From assembly GCA_022705125.1 (NCBI GenBank), contig JAKJFB010000196.1:1-5832 (forward strand): a stretch of 5,832 nucleotides of DNA, given 5' to 3'. This document shows, piece after piece, positions 1-5,591 of this stretch. A program made the position numbers and the translations under genes. The notes below the pieces were generated by a model. The model had not been told where the DNA came from, ran no database searches, and saw only the letters and a list, made by a program, of their open reading frames with translations. The DNA comes from Pseudomonadota bacterium (GTDB taxonomy: Bacteria; Pseudomonadota; Gammaproteobacteria; Pseudomonadales; UBA5518). Each line of letters begins with the position of its first letter. The first letter of the stretch is position 1.

Positions 1-1083
1 CGGCGCCGCACCCACGCTGTTGACGGCCTCGACCAGCTGGTCGAGCGTGGTGACGCCCGCCAGCTTCCACATGCGGTTGCCTTCCTGGTCGATCTGGACG
101 TCCGACTGCGGCGTGACGACCGTCCGTCCCAGGCCGCCGAAGGGGCCCGGCTGGCTGACCTGCAGGTTCTCGGTCACCACCACCGTCATGCTGCCGTGCG
201 TGACCGCCACCGGCTCGACCGTGACGTGATTGCCCACGACGATGGTGCCGGTGCGCGAATTGATGACCACGCGCGCCGGCGCCTCGCCCGGCTCCACCTC
301 GAGGTTCTCCAGCAGCGAGACGAAGGACACGCGCTGGTCGGCATCCTGCGGCCCGCGCACGTGCACCGTGCCGGCATCCAGCGCGTTCGCCACATCCGAG
401 CCCAGCATCCCGTTGATCCGCTCGGCGACATGCTTGGCGGTGGTGAAATCGGGACGAAGCAGGTTGAACTGCAACTCACTGCCCTGGGTGAACGAAGTCT
501 CCACGCCGCGCTCGACGATTGCCCCGTTGGCGATGCGCCCGGCGTTCACGACGTTGACCGTGACGCGCGAGCCGTCCTGGCCCTCGGCGCCGAAGCCGCC
601 GACGACCAGATCGCCCTGGGCGAGCGCATACACCTCGCCATCGACGCCCTTCAGGGGTGTCAGCAGCAGCGTGCCGCCGCGCAGGCTCTTCGCATTGGCC
701 AGCGAGGAGACCGTCACGTCGATCGTCTGGCCCGGCTTGGCGAACGGCGGCAGCTGCGCGTGCACCGCCACGGCGGCGATGTTCTTCAATTGCAGGCGCA
801 TGCCCTCGGGCAGCGCGATGCCGAACTGGCGCAGCATCCGCATCAACGACTGCGAGGTGAACGGCGCCTGCGTGGTCTGGTCGCCGGTCTCGTCGAGTCC
901 GACCACGAGCCCGTAACCGATCAGGTAATTGTTGCGCACGCCCGCGAGCGCGGCGATGTCCTTCAGCCGCTCGGCGTGGGCGGCACCGGCGCAGGACAGC
1001 AGGACCAGCGCCGCGGCGCCGAGCCGGGAGGCACGACGCGCCAGCAGGGCACGCAACCGGAGCAGCGGGATTGCCATGCTCAT
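1..1083 (-). CDS. flgI: Flagellar P-ring protein FlgI (3' end cut by window edge)
   Basis: FlgI forms the periplasmic P ring around the distal rod, at the peptidoglycan. The open frame runs from the ATG at 1083 to base 1 without a stop, giving 361 residues. By comparison with E. coli FlgI, only about 20-25 C-terminal residues are missing. The start overlaps the flgH stop as ATGA, and no good Shine-Dalgarno precedes it, so coupling to flgH is likely; an ATG at 1077 is an alternative. A Sec signal peptide covers about residues 1-37, with arginines at 9, 11, 16, 17 and 20, a hydrophobic run, and cleavage after AHA before ERLKD, matching the mature start of enterobacterial FlgI. Diagnostic blocks are [16 protein letters not shown] (48-63), [35 protein letters not shown] (131-148), [12 protein letters not shown] and [11 protein letters not shown]. 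The mature part contains no cysteine, unlike E. coli FlgI (see findings). Confidence 0.96.
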   Translation of the reverse strand, partial: MSMAIPLLRLRALLARRASRLGAAALVLLSCAGAAHAERLKDIAALAGVRNNYLIGYGLVVGLDETGDQTTQAPFTSQSLMRMLRQFGIALPEGMRLQLKNIAAVAVHAQLPPFAKPGQTIDVTVSSLANAKSLRGGTLLLTPLKGVDGEVYALAQGDLVVGGFGAEGQDGSRVTVNVVNAGRIANGAIVERGVETSFTQGSELQFNLLRPDFTTAKHVAERINGMLGSDVANALDAGTVHVRGPQDADQRVSFVSLLENLEVEPGEAPARVVINSRTGTIVVGNHVTVEPVAVTHGSMTVVVTENLQVSQPGPFGGLGRTVVTPQSDVQIDQEGNRMWKLAGVTTLDQLVEAVNSVGAAP

Positions 1084-1793
1084 AGCGGCCACACGCCGGA
1101 GTTGAAGAACTTGCCCAGCCAGCCCATGTTGTTCGACTGCGCCAGCTCACCGGTGCCGCTGTAGCCGATGCGGGCATCGGCGAGCCTGGTCGAGGGCACC
1201 GAGTTGTCGGGCGCGAGATCTTCCTGGCGCACCAGGCCGCTCAGGCGGATGTATTCCTGGCCACGATTGAGCTGCAGCCACTTTTCACCGCGCACGCGCA
1301 GCAGCCCGTTCGGCGTCACCTCGGTGACCGTGACCGCGATGCTGCCGCTCAGGCTGTTGCTCTGCGAGCTCTCGGCGTTGCCCTGGAAGTCGCGGTTCTG
1401 CTGCACATCGGTTTCGAGGCTGTGATCGCCGCCGGCAAAGTCGTTGCCGAGCATGGTGCCGGCGTTGAACTGCAGGTCGCTCTGCTTGCTGACCGCGGTG
1501 TCGGCATCCTTGCTGGCCTGGGTGCGCTCGATCAGGCGCACGGTGATGATGTCGCCGACCTGCGCGGCGCGCCGGTCGGAAAACAGCGAGGAACCGAAAC
1601 GGGCGTACTGGATCGCGCCCTGCGCGTGGAAGTCCGGCGCCGGCGTGTTGGCGGTGAGCGGTGCGTACGCCGGATCGTCGGGCATTTCCTGCAGCCGTGG
1701 CGCGGCGCAGCCCGCGAGCACGGATGCCAGCAGCGCAACGAGCATGATGCCGGCGCGGCGCGGTGCCGGCGTGGAGTCAATGAAGCGTGTCAT
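1080..1793 (-). CDS. flgH: Flagellar L-ring lipoprotein FlgH
   Basis: FlgH is the outer-membrane lipoprotein of the L ring, the bushing through which the rod passes. The protein is 237 residues (E. coli about 232), ATG to TGA. Residues 1-28 are a lipoprotein signal peptide: arginines at 12-13, hydrophobic core [10 protein letters not shown], and lipobox L26-A27-G28 before C29, the expected lipidated N-terminus of the mature protein. This start is preferred because the next Met (17) would remove the positively charged region. Family marks include [19 protein letters not shown] in the first half and, at about residues 169-217, [20 protein letters not shown] followed by [20 protein letters not shown] and IGYSGTGEL. 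The ending [14 protein letters not shown] is usual for FlgH. Export is by Sec and then Lol, unlike the type III-exported neighbours. Its stop overlaps the flgI start by 4 nt (ATGA). Confidence 0.97.
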   Translation of the reverse strand: MTRFIDSTPAPRRAGIMLVALLASVLAGCAAPRLQEMPDDPAYAPLTANTPAPDFHAQGAIQYARFGSSLFSDRRAAQVGDIITVRLIERTQASKDADTAVSKQSDLQFNAGTMLGNDFAGGDHSLETDVQQNRDFQGNAESSQSNSLSGSIAVTVTEVTPNGLLRVRGEKWLQLNRGQEYIRLSGLVRQEDLAPDNSVPSTRLADARIGYSGTGELAQSNNMGWLGKFFNSGVWPL

Positions 1794-1800
1794 CGCGGCG

Positions 1801-1804
1801 TCCT
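1801..1804 (-). promoter_or_regulatory. Ribosome binding site of flgH
   Basis: The mRNA AGGA follows directly on the flgG stop (TAA, then C, then AGGA) and is 7 nt (CGCCGCG) from the flgH ATG at 1793. With only 12 nt between the genes, translational coupling to flgG is likely. Confidence 0.65.
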
Positions 1805-1805
1805 G

Positions 1806-2591
1806 TTACAGGTTCTGCGAGATGTAGCCAAGCATCTGGTCGCTGGTCGAGATGACCTTGGCATTCATCTCGTAGGCACGCTGCGTCGTGATCATGTTCA
1901 CCAGTTCCTCCACGACTTCCACGTTCGAGTTCTCCAGGTTGCCCTGCTCGATGGTGCCCAGCCCGTCGAGGCCGGGCGTGCCGTTGGTGGGGCTGCCCGA
2001 GGCCGTGGTCTCGAGGAACAGGTTGCCGCCGATGGCCTGGAGCCCGGCTGAATTGATGAAGTCCGTGAGGGTCAGGGAGCCGATCTGCTGCGCCTCCGCC
2101 TCGCCCGGGAGCACCACCGACACGGTGCCGTCCTTGCCGATGGTGAGGGACTGCGCACCCTCGGGAACCGTGATCGCGGGCTGGATCACCAGGCCGTCGG
2201 CATTCACGATCTCGCCGTCGCGGCTGAGGTGGAGCTGGCCGTTGCGCGTGTAGGCGGTGGTGCCGTCGGGCTGCAGCACCTCGAGGAAGCCGCGGCCGTT
2301 GATCGCCACATCGAGCGAATTGCCGGTGACCTGCAGGCTGCCCTCGGTGAACTCCTTCTGCGTCGAGACGATCCGCACGCCGGTGCCGAGCTGCAGGCCC
2401 GAGGGGAGCTGGTTGTCCTGCGACGACTGCGCGCCGGGCTGGCGGCGGATCTGGTACAGCAGGTCCTCGAAGGTCACGCGATCGCGCTTGAAGCCGACCG
2501 TCGAGACGTTCGCGAGGTTGTTCGAAATCGTCCCGAGCTGGGTATCCTGAGCGCTCAGGCCCGTCTTGCTCACCCACAGTGCATTCATCAT
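1806..2591 (-). CDS. flgG: Flagellar distal rod protein FlgG
   Basis: FlgG builds the distal rod, which runs through the P and L rings to the hook. Starting at the ATG at 2591, the protein is 261 residues (E. coli 260), ending at TAA. An in-frame TTG six bases upstream would add two residues but sits too close to the Shine-Dalgarno. Visible features in order are MNALWVSKTGL near the N-terminus, SNNLANVSTVGFKRDR (23-38), and FEDLLYQIRRQPGAQSS (41-57). This last is the FlgG-specific segment that distinguishes the stiff rod from the flexible hook; FEDLL within it also fits the export-gate Fxxx-hydrophobic pattern. LDVAINGRGF (93-102) and TAYTRNGQLHLSRDG follow. The C-terminal helix reads SNVEVVEELVNMITTQRAYE and ends near DQMLGYISQNL. 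It lies between flgF and flgH, whose ring product surrounds it. Part of its DNA is nearly identical to flgE (see findings). The identification is very secure. Confidence 0.97.
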   Translation of the reverse strand: MMNALWVSKTGLSAQDTQLGTISNNLANVSTVGFKRDRVTFEDLLYQIRRQPGAQSSQDNQLPSGLQLGTGVRIVSTQKEFTEGSLQVTGNSLDVAINGRGFLEVLQPDGTTAYTRNGQLHLSRDGEIVNADGLVIQPAITVPEGAQSLTIGKDGTVSVVLPGEAEAQQIGSLTLTDFINSAGLQAIGGNLFLETTASGSPTNGTPGLDGLGTIEQGNLENSNVEVVEELVNMITTQRAYEMNAKVISTSDQMLGYISQNL

Positions 2592-2600
2592 CGTCAATTA

Positions 2601-2607
2601 CTCCTTC
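2601..2607 (-). promoter_or_regulatory. Ribosome binding site deciding the flgG start
   Basis: GAAGGAG in the mRNA is 9 nt (TAATTGACG) from the ATG at 2591, 12 nt from a second ATG at 2588, and only 3 nt from an in-frame TTG at 2597. The spacing rules out the TTG and favours 2591. Confidence 0.75.
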
Positions 2608-2623
2608 GGGTCCTCGCGCGGCA

Positions 2624-3367
2624 TCAGGAAACTTGCAACAAGCGTGCCGCGGCCTCGGTATTCTCATCGACGGACTTCATCAACTTCACCTGCATTTCGT
2701 ACTGGCGCGCGAGGCTCAGCATTTCCGTCAGGGCCTCGACGGCATTGACGTTGCTCCCCTCGAGAAAACCCGAGACCACGCGCACCCGCGCATCGACCGG
2801 CGCGCGCGCGCCATCGCGCAGGTGGACCAGCCCGTCCTCGCGCTTGAGCAGGTCCTGCTCGGGCGGGTTCACCAGCCGGATGCGCTCGACACTGGCCAGC
2901 GCCTCGGGACCCTGCCCCATGGCACGGACGGTGATCGTGCCGTCCTGGCCGATCTCCACCTTGCTCGCATCGGGAATCGCGATCGGCCCGTTGCTGCCGA
3001 GCACCGGCAATCCGCTGCCGGTCAGCAGCTGGCCGAACGGCGTTATCTGCAGGTTGCCGTCGCGGGTGTAGGCCTCGGTTCCATCGGGTGCCTGCACCGC
3101 GATCCACCCCGCGCCGCGCACCGCGACATCGAGCTCGCGGCCGGTCTCGCGCAGCGTGCCGCTGGCGAAGTCCGTGGCCGGGCGCTCGGTCAGCGCATGC
3201 ACGCGCGTCGGGAAGCCATCGCCGTACCAGATGCCCATGCTGCGCGCCGCGACGTAGTCGCGGCGAAAGCCGTCGGTGCTCGCGTTGGCGAGGTTGTTCG
3301 CGTGCACCGTCTGCGCCAGCGTGTTGTGCTTGGCGCCCGTCATGCTGGTGTAAAGCGCTCGGTCCAT
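2624..3367 (-). CDS. flgF: Flagellar proximal rod protein FlgF
   Basis: FlgF is a low-copy rod subunit linking the proximal rod to the FlgG distal rod, exported by the flagellar type III system. The protein is 247 residues, close to the E. coli length of about 251, ATG to TGA. It opens MDRALYTSMTGAKHN, typical of FlgF, with the axial motif ANNLANASTDGFRRDY at residues 23-38. The core hook/rod segment is ELDVAVRGAGW, then EAYTRDGNLQITPFGQLLTG. The C-terminal axial helix is SNVNAVEALTEMLSLARQY, running to the end at LLQVS (about 203-247). It is told from FlgG by its N-terminus and by lacking the DLLYQ..RQPGAQ rod insertion seen in the next gene. It follows flgE after 67 nt containing two candidate RNA hairpins and precedes flgG. 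No cysteine, signal peptide or frame disruption is visible. Confidence 0.95.
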   Translation of the reverse strand: MDRALYTSMTGAKHNTLAQTVHANNLANASTDGFRRDYVAARSMGIWYGDGFPTRVHALTERPATDFASGTLRETGRELDVAVRGAGWIAVQAPDGTEAYTRDGNLQITPFGQLLTGSGLPVLGSNGPIAIPDASKVEIGQDGTITVRAMGQGPEALASVERIRLVNPPEQDLLKREDGLVHLRDGARAPVDARVRVVSGFLEGSNVNAVEALTEMLSLARQYEMQVKLMKSVDENTEAAARLLQVS

Positions 3368-3372
3368 CGGTG

Positions 3373-3377
3373 CTCCT
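3373..3377 (-). promoter_or_regulatory. Ribosome binding site of flgF
   Basis: AGGAG in the mRNA lies 5 nt (CACCG) upstream of the ATG at 3367, just downstream of the foot of hairpin B. It fixes the flgF start. Confidence 0.75.
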
Positions 3378-3381
3378 GTCT

Positions 3382-3408
3382 CGCTGCGCGCGGACCCTGC
3401 GCGCAGCG
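3382..3408 (-). repeat. Hairpin B in the flgE-flgF gap (10-bp stem, 7-nt loop)
   Basis: In the mRNA, CGCTGCGCGC (3408-3399) pairs perfectly with GCGCGCAGCG (3391-3382) around a 7-nt loop, AGGGTCC. It ends 4 nt before the flgF Shine-Dalgarno at 3377-3373 without covering it. It overlaps hairpin A and is the longer of the two. It could protect the 3' end of flgE mRNA, attenuate transcription into flgF, or hinder ribosome access to flgF. None of these can be decided from sequence alone. Confidence 0.6.
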
Positions 3409-3413
3409 CAGGG
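3395..3413 (-). repeat. Hairpin A in the flgE-flgF gap (8-bp stem, 3-nt loop)
   Basis: In the mRNA, CCCTGCGC (3413-3406) pairs exactly with GCGCAGGG (3402-3395) around the loop TGC. It begins 21 nt after the flgE stop. It shares ten bases (3399-3408) with the second hairpin at 3382-3408, so both cannot form in one molecule. No U-tract follows, so it is not a classical intrinsic terminator. The pairing is seen directly; the function is unknown. Confidence 0.55.
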
Positions 3414-3434
3414 CCAGCGCGTCAGCGCTATCGC

Positions 3435-4817
3435 TCAGCTGCGGATATTGATCACGGTCTGCGTGATCGTGTTGTTGGTCTCGATGGTCTTGGCATTGGC
3501 CTGGAAGTTGCGCTGCGCGACGATCAGGTTGACCAGCTCTTCCGATATGTCGACGTTCGAGTCCTCGAGTGCACCGGCCTGGAGAGAGCCGAACACGCCG
3601 GCCGTCGCCACACCGCGCGTGGGCTGCCCGGAATCGAAGGACTCGGCCCATTGCGTGTTGCCGAGTGCCGTCAGGCCCTGCGGATTACGGAAATCGGCGA
3701 GGATGATCTGACCGAGGATCTGCGACTGGCCATTGGTGTAGCGGGCGAACAGGATGCCGTTTTCCGAGATGTCGGTGCCTACCAGCTGACCCGGCCCGAA
3801 GCCGTCCTGGCTCACCGAATCGATGTTGAAGTCGTCGCCAAACTGCGTGGAGCCGCTGATGTCGAGCAGGAAGTCCGACGTGTCCGCATCGACCACGCCG
3901 TTGAAGGTCGGGGTCGCGGCACCGCCCAGCGGTCCCAGCGGCTCGGCGTTGGAATCGAACACGCTCTGGATCTGCAAGGCGGGCACCCAGTCGTCCATCA
4001 CGAACTGGTTGGTGGCGGGATCGAGCGTGCCGTCCTCGTTGAAGCGCACCAGGAAGGCACTGTTGTCGCCGTTGGGATCCAGCGGCGCGCCCGCCGGGTT
4101 GGCCGGGTTACCGTCGTTGACCAGCTCGCCGTCGATCGCGAGCCACATGAACCAGTCGTTGTTCACCCCGGTCTCGATCGCCGGGTCCGGCTGGTCCTTG
4201 CGGAAATACATCGTGCCCACGTGCGGGATGCCCTCGGAGTCGTAGAGCGTCACCGACGAGGCGAAGTTGAAGGTGTTCTGGTCCGCGGGATTGAACTCCG
4301 GGTAGAGCGCCCCGTCGACCGCGGCGGCCGCGGCGTCGAGGTTGAAGCCGAGTCTGACCTCGGAAGTCTTGCTCGGCTGCAGCTTGAAGGCCTCGATGCG
4401 CAGGTCCACCTCGTTGCCCAGGTCCACCTGTCCGGCGGAGTTCGCCGCGTAGCCCACGAGACGGCCACCGGTGTTGCTCACCACGTAGCCGTCCTTGTCC
4501 ACCCCGAACACGCCCGCGCGTGTGTAGGTTCGCTCGCCGCCGTTGTTCAGGATGAAGAAACCGCGGCCGTTGATCGCGACATCGAGGTCGCGCTGGGTGA
4601 GCGCGATGTTGCCCTGCGTGAACTGCTGCGCGGTGCGCTGCAGCATGACGCCGCTGCCGATGGTGCTGGTGCCGGTGAGGCTCGCGGCGTACACGTCGCC
4701 GAATTCCGCGCGCGACTGCTTGAAGCCCGTCGTGCTCGCGTTGGCGATGTTGTTGCCGGTCACGTTGAGGTCGGAAGTGGCCGCGCGCAGGCCGCTGAGT
4801 CCGGTGTTGAATGACAT
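3435..4817 (-). CDS. flgE: Flagellar hook protein FlgE
   Basis: FlgE polymerises outside the cell into the hook, the universal joint between rod and filament. The protein is 460 residues, ATG to TGA, longer than Salmonella FlgE (about 403) and similar to pseudomonad hook proteins. The N-terminal axial helix contains GNNIANASTTGFKQSR (residues 21-36), directly followed by F39-x-x-x-Y43, which fits the Fxxx-hydrophobic export-gate motif of hook and rod substrates. LDVAINGRGFF (78-88) and ERTYTRAGVF follow, the shared core of the hook/rod family. The variable outer domains occupy the middle, with an Asp/Asn/Gly/Pro-rich stretch around residues 228-253. The C-terminal axial helix is at 418-460 (SNVDISEELVNLIVAQRNF, ending INIRS). 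By rough count Asp+Glu are about twice Lys+Arg, so the hook is acidic. No cysteine or signal peptide is present. The cap gene flgD lies upstream and rod genes flgF and flgG downstream. The call is secure; only the exact roles of the middle domains are not readable. Confidence 0.97.
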   Translation of the reverse strand: MSFNTGLSGLRAATSDLNVTGNNIANASTTGFKQSRAEFGDVYAASLTGTSTIGSGVMLQRTAQQFTQGNIALTQRDLDVAINGRGFFILNNGGERTYTRAGVFGVDKDGYVVSNTGGRLVGYAANSAGQVDLGNEVDLRIEAFKLQPSKTSEVRLGFNLDAAAAAVDGALYPEFNPADQNTFNFASSVTLYDSEGIPHVGTMYFRKDQPDPAIETGVNNDWFMWLAIDGELVNDGNPANPAGAPLDPNGDNSAFLVRFNEDGTLDPATNQFVMDDWVPALQIQSVFDSNAEPLGPLGGAATPTFNGVVDADTSDFLLDISGSTQFGDDFNIDSVSQDGFGPGQLVGTDISENGILFARYTNGQSQILGQIILADFRNPQGLTALGNTQWAESFDSGQPTRGVATAGVFGSLQAGALEDSNVDISEELVNLIVAQRNFQANAKTIETNNTITQTVINIRS

Positions 4818-4824
4818 GTCGCTG

Positions 4825-4830
4825 CTCCTC
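4825..4830 (-). promoter_or_regulatory. Ribosome binding site of flgE
   Basis: GAGGAG in the mRNA, a strong Shine-Dalgarno core, is separated by 7 nt (CAGCGAC) from the ATG at 4817. This fits the high output needed for hook protein, present at well over a hundred copies per flagellum. Confidence 0.8.
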
Positions 4831-4846
4831 GCTGTATGTAAACCCG

Positions 4847-4866
4847 CAGCCGGCGCGCGCCGGCTG
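4847..4866 (-). repeat. Perfect 20-bp GC-rich palindrome between flgD and flgE
   Basis: Positions 4847-4856 (CAGCCGGCGC) are exactly mirrored by 4857-4866 (GCGCCGGCTG). In RNA this could fold into a hairpin of about 8 G/C-rich pairs with a 4-nt loop. It starts 8 nt after the flgD stop and ends about 17 nt before the flgE Shine-Dalgarno, leaving that site free. It is followed by CGGGTTTACATACAG, with only three consecutive T, so it is not a standard intrinsic terminator. The symmetry is seen directly. A role as an mRNA stabiliser, partial attenuator or protein-binding site is inference. Confidence 0.6.
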
Positions 4867-4874
4867 GCCCCTTG

Positions 4875-5555
4875 TCAGAGAATTTCCTTCACCGCGCTGA
4901 TACCGAGCGGTCCGATGCCGTCGACGTTCAGCGTCATCTCGCCGTTGGCCCCGATGGTCACGCTGTTCACGTTGGCGCCGAGCGCGGTCGCCAGCCCCAC
5001 GGTCTCGTCCTCGCGCAGGCCCAGTGCCTCGAAGCGGTAGATCCCCGGCGCCAGCGAGGTTCCGGCCGCATCGCGGCCATCCCAGCCGAAGGTGATGTCG
5101 CCGGCATCCTGCCTGCCGAGCAGTTCCTGGCGCACGAGCACGCCGGCCGGGTTGTAGATGTTGAGCAGCGTGTCATCGACCGGTTCGTCGATGGTGATCG
5201 TGCCCATGATCTCGCCGCCGCTGGCGAGCCGCGCGGTGGAGGCCTCGACGAGCACCGTGTGCCCGACCAGCGCCGAGGCCTGGATCGCCTGGCTCGATTT
5301 CAGGCTGCCGTTCATCGAGACGAAATTGCTGTTGAGGTCCTCGATGCCCTGCAGCGTGCTGAACTGCGCGAGCTGCGCCACGAAGGCGGTGTTGTCCTGC
5401 GGCGTGAGCGGGCTCTGGTTCTCGAGCTGCGTGATCAGCAGCGTGAGGAAATCGGCCTGCCCGAGCGAGCTGTTCTCCGCCTTGGCGGGCTCCTTCTTGA
5501 AGGACAGCGCCTCGTAGGCACTGCCGCTCACCTTGAATCCGTTGATTTCGCTCAT
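4875..5555 (-). CDS. flgD: Flagellar hook cap / hook assembly scaffold protein FlgD
   Basis: FlgD caps the growing hook, places FlgE subunits, and is replaced when the hook is complete; it is not part of the finished flagellum. The protein is 226 residues (E. coli FlgD is about 230), ATG to TGA. The conserved scaffold block at residues 31-75 is clear: LGQADFLTLLITQLENQSP, then LTPQDNTAFVAQLAQFSTLQ. FLTLL at residues 36-40 fits the Fxxx-hydrophobic gate-recognition motif described for Salmonella FlgD, which docks on the export gate component FlhB. The C-terminal half carries the tudor-like and Ig-like (FNIII-type) domains; the Ig signature is visible as ITFGWDGRDAAG (residues 155-166) and PGIYRFEA (171-178). 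There is no signal peptide and no cysteine, as expected for a type III substrate. It sits between flgC and flgE, whose product it assembles. Nothing looks truncated or frameshifted. Confidence 0.97.
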   Translation of the reverse strand: MSEINGFKVSGSAYEALSFKKEPAKAENSSLGQADFLTLLITQLENQSPLTPQDNTAFVAQLAQFSTLQGIEDLNSNFVSMNGSLKSSQAIQASALVGHTVLVEASTARLASGGEIMGTITIDEPVDDTLLNIYNPAGVLVRQELLGRQDAGDITFGWDGRDAAGTSLAPGIYRFEALGLREDETVGLATALGANVNSVTIGANGEMTLNVDGIGPLGISAVKEIL

Positions 5556-5562
5556 CGTTCAA

Positions 5563-5570
5563 TCACCCCC
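5563..5570 (-). promoter_or_regulatory. Ribosome binding site of flgD
   Basis: The mRNA reads GGGGGTGA, close to the GGAGGTGA anti-Shine-Dalgarno complement, followed by 7 nt (TTGAACG) and the ATG at 5555. It lies in the 36-nt flgC-flgD gap and supports the chosen flgD start. I see no promoter-like sequence in this gap. Confidence 0.75.
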
Positions 5571-5591
5571 TGCCCTGGTGTGCGGTGCCGC

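Noticed and set aside
990..993. Possible lipobox (LLSC) in the FlgI signal peptide around residues 28-31
   Set aside because: Leucine is unusual at the -2 position, and a normal signal peptidase I site, AHA before ERLKD, follows six residues later and matches the known mature N-terminus of FlgI. P-ring proteins are not lipoproteins.
196..1164. Open frame of 322 codons on the plus strand opposite flgI and the end of flgH
   Set aside because: It is a His/Arg/Gln-rich shadow without any family signature. The minus strand encodes a full-quality FlgI that simply has no stop before the window edge.
476..1177. Minus-strand frame of 233 codons overlapping flgI in another frame
   Set aside because: The translation is low-complexity Arg/Ala-rich and overlaps both flgH and flgI; the flgI frame carries all conserved blocks.
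1749..1770. GCCGGC...GCCGGC inverted repeat in the 5' coding part of flgH
   Set aside because: The stem is only 6 bp with a 10-nt loop, made of a self-complementary GC hexamer common in such DNA, and it lies within signal-peptide codons. Not distinguishable from chance.
2592..2597. TTG at 2597 as the flgG start
   Set aside because: It is only 3 nt from the Shine-Dalgarno, and the ATG at 2591 has ideal spacing and gives the family length.
2579..3451. Plus-strand frame of 290 codons opposite flgF
   Set aside because: It is another GC-rich antisense shadow, running through the hairpin region and the flgF/flgG junction. No signature is visible.
3651..4814. Long open frame (387 codons) on the plus strand opposite flgE
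   Set aside because: It is the antisense shadow of flgE in GC-rich DNA, with a composition rich in Arg, Val, His and Ala, no recognisable domain and no ribosome site worth noting. The minus-strand protein is an unmistakable hook protein.
4831..4846. GGGTTTACATACAGC after the palindrome considered as part of a terminator or a flagellar promoter
   Set aside because: There are only three consecutive T after the stem, and nothing matches a sigma-28 (TAAA...GCCGATAA) or sigma-54 (TGGCA...TTGC) pattern with the right spacing.
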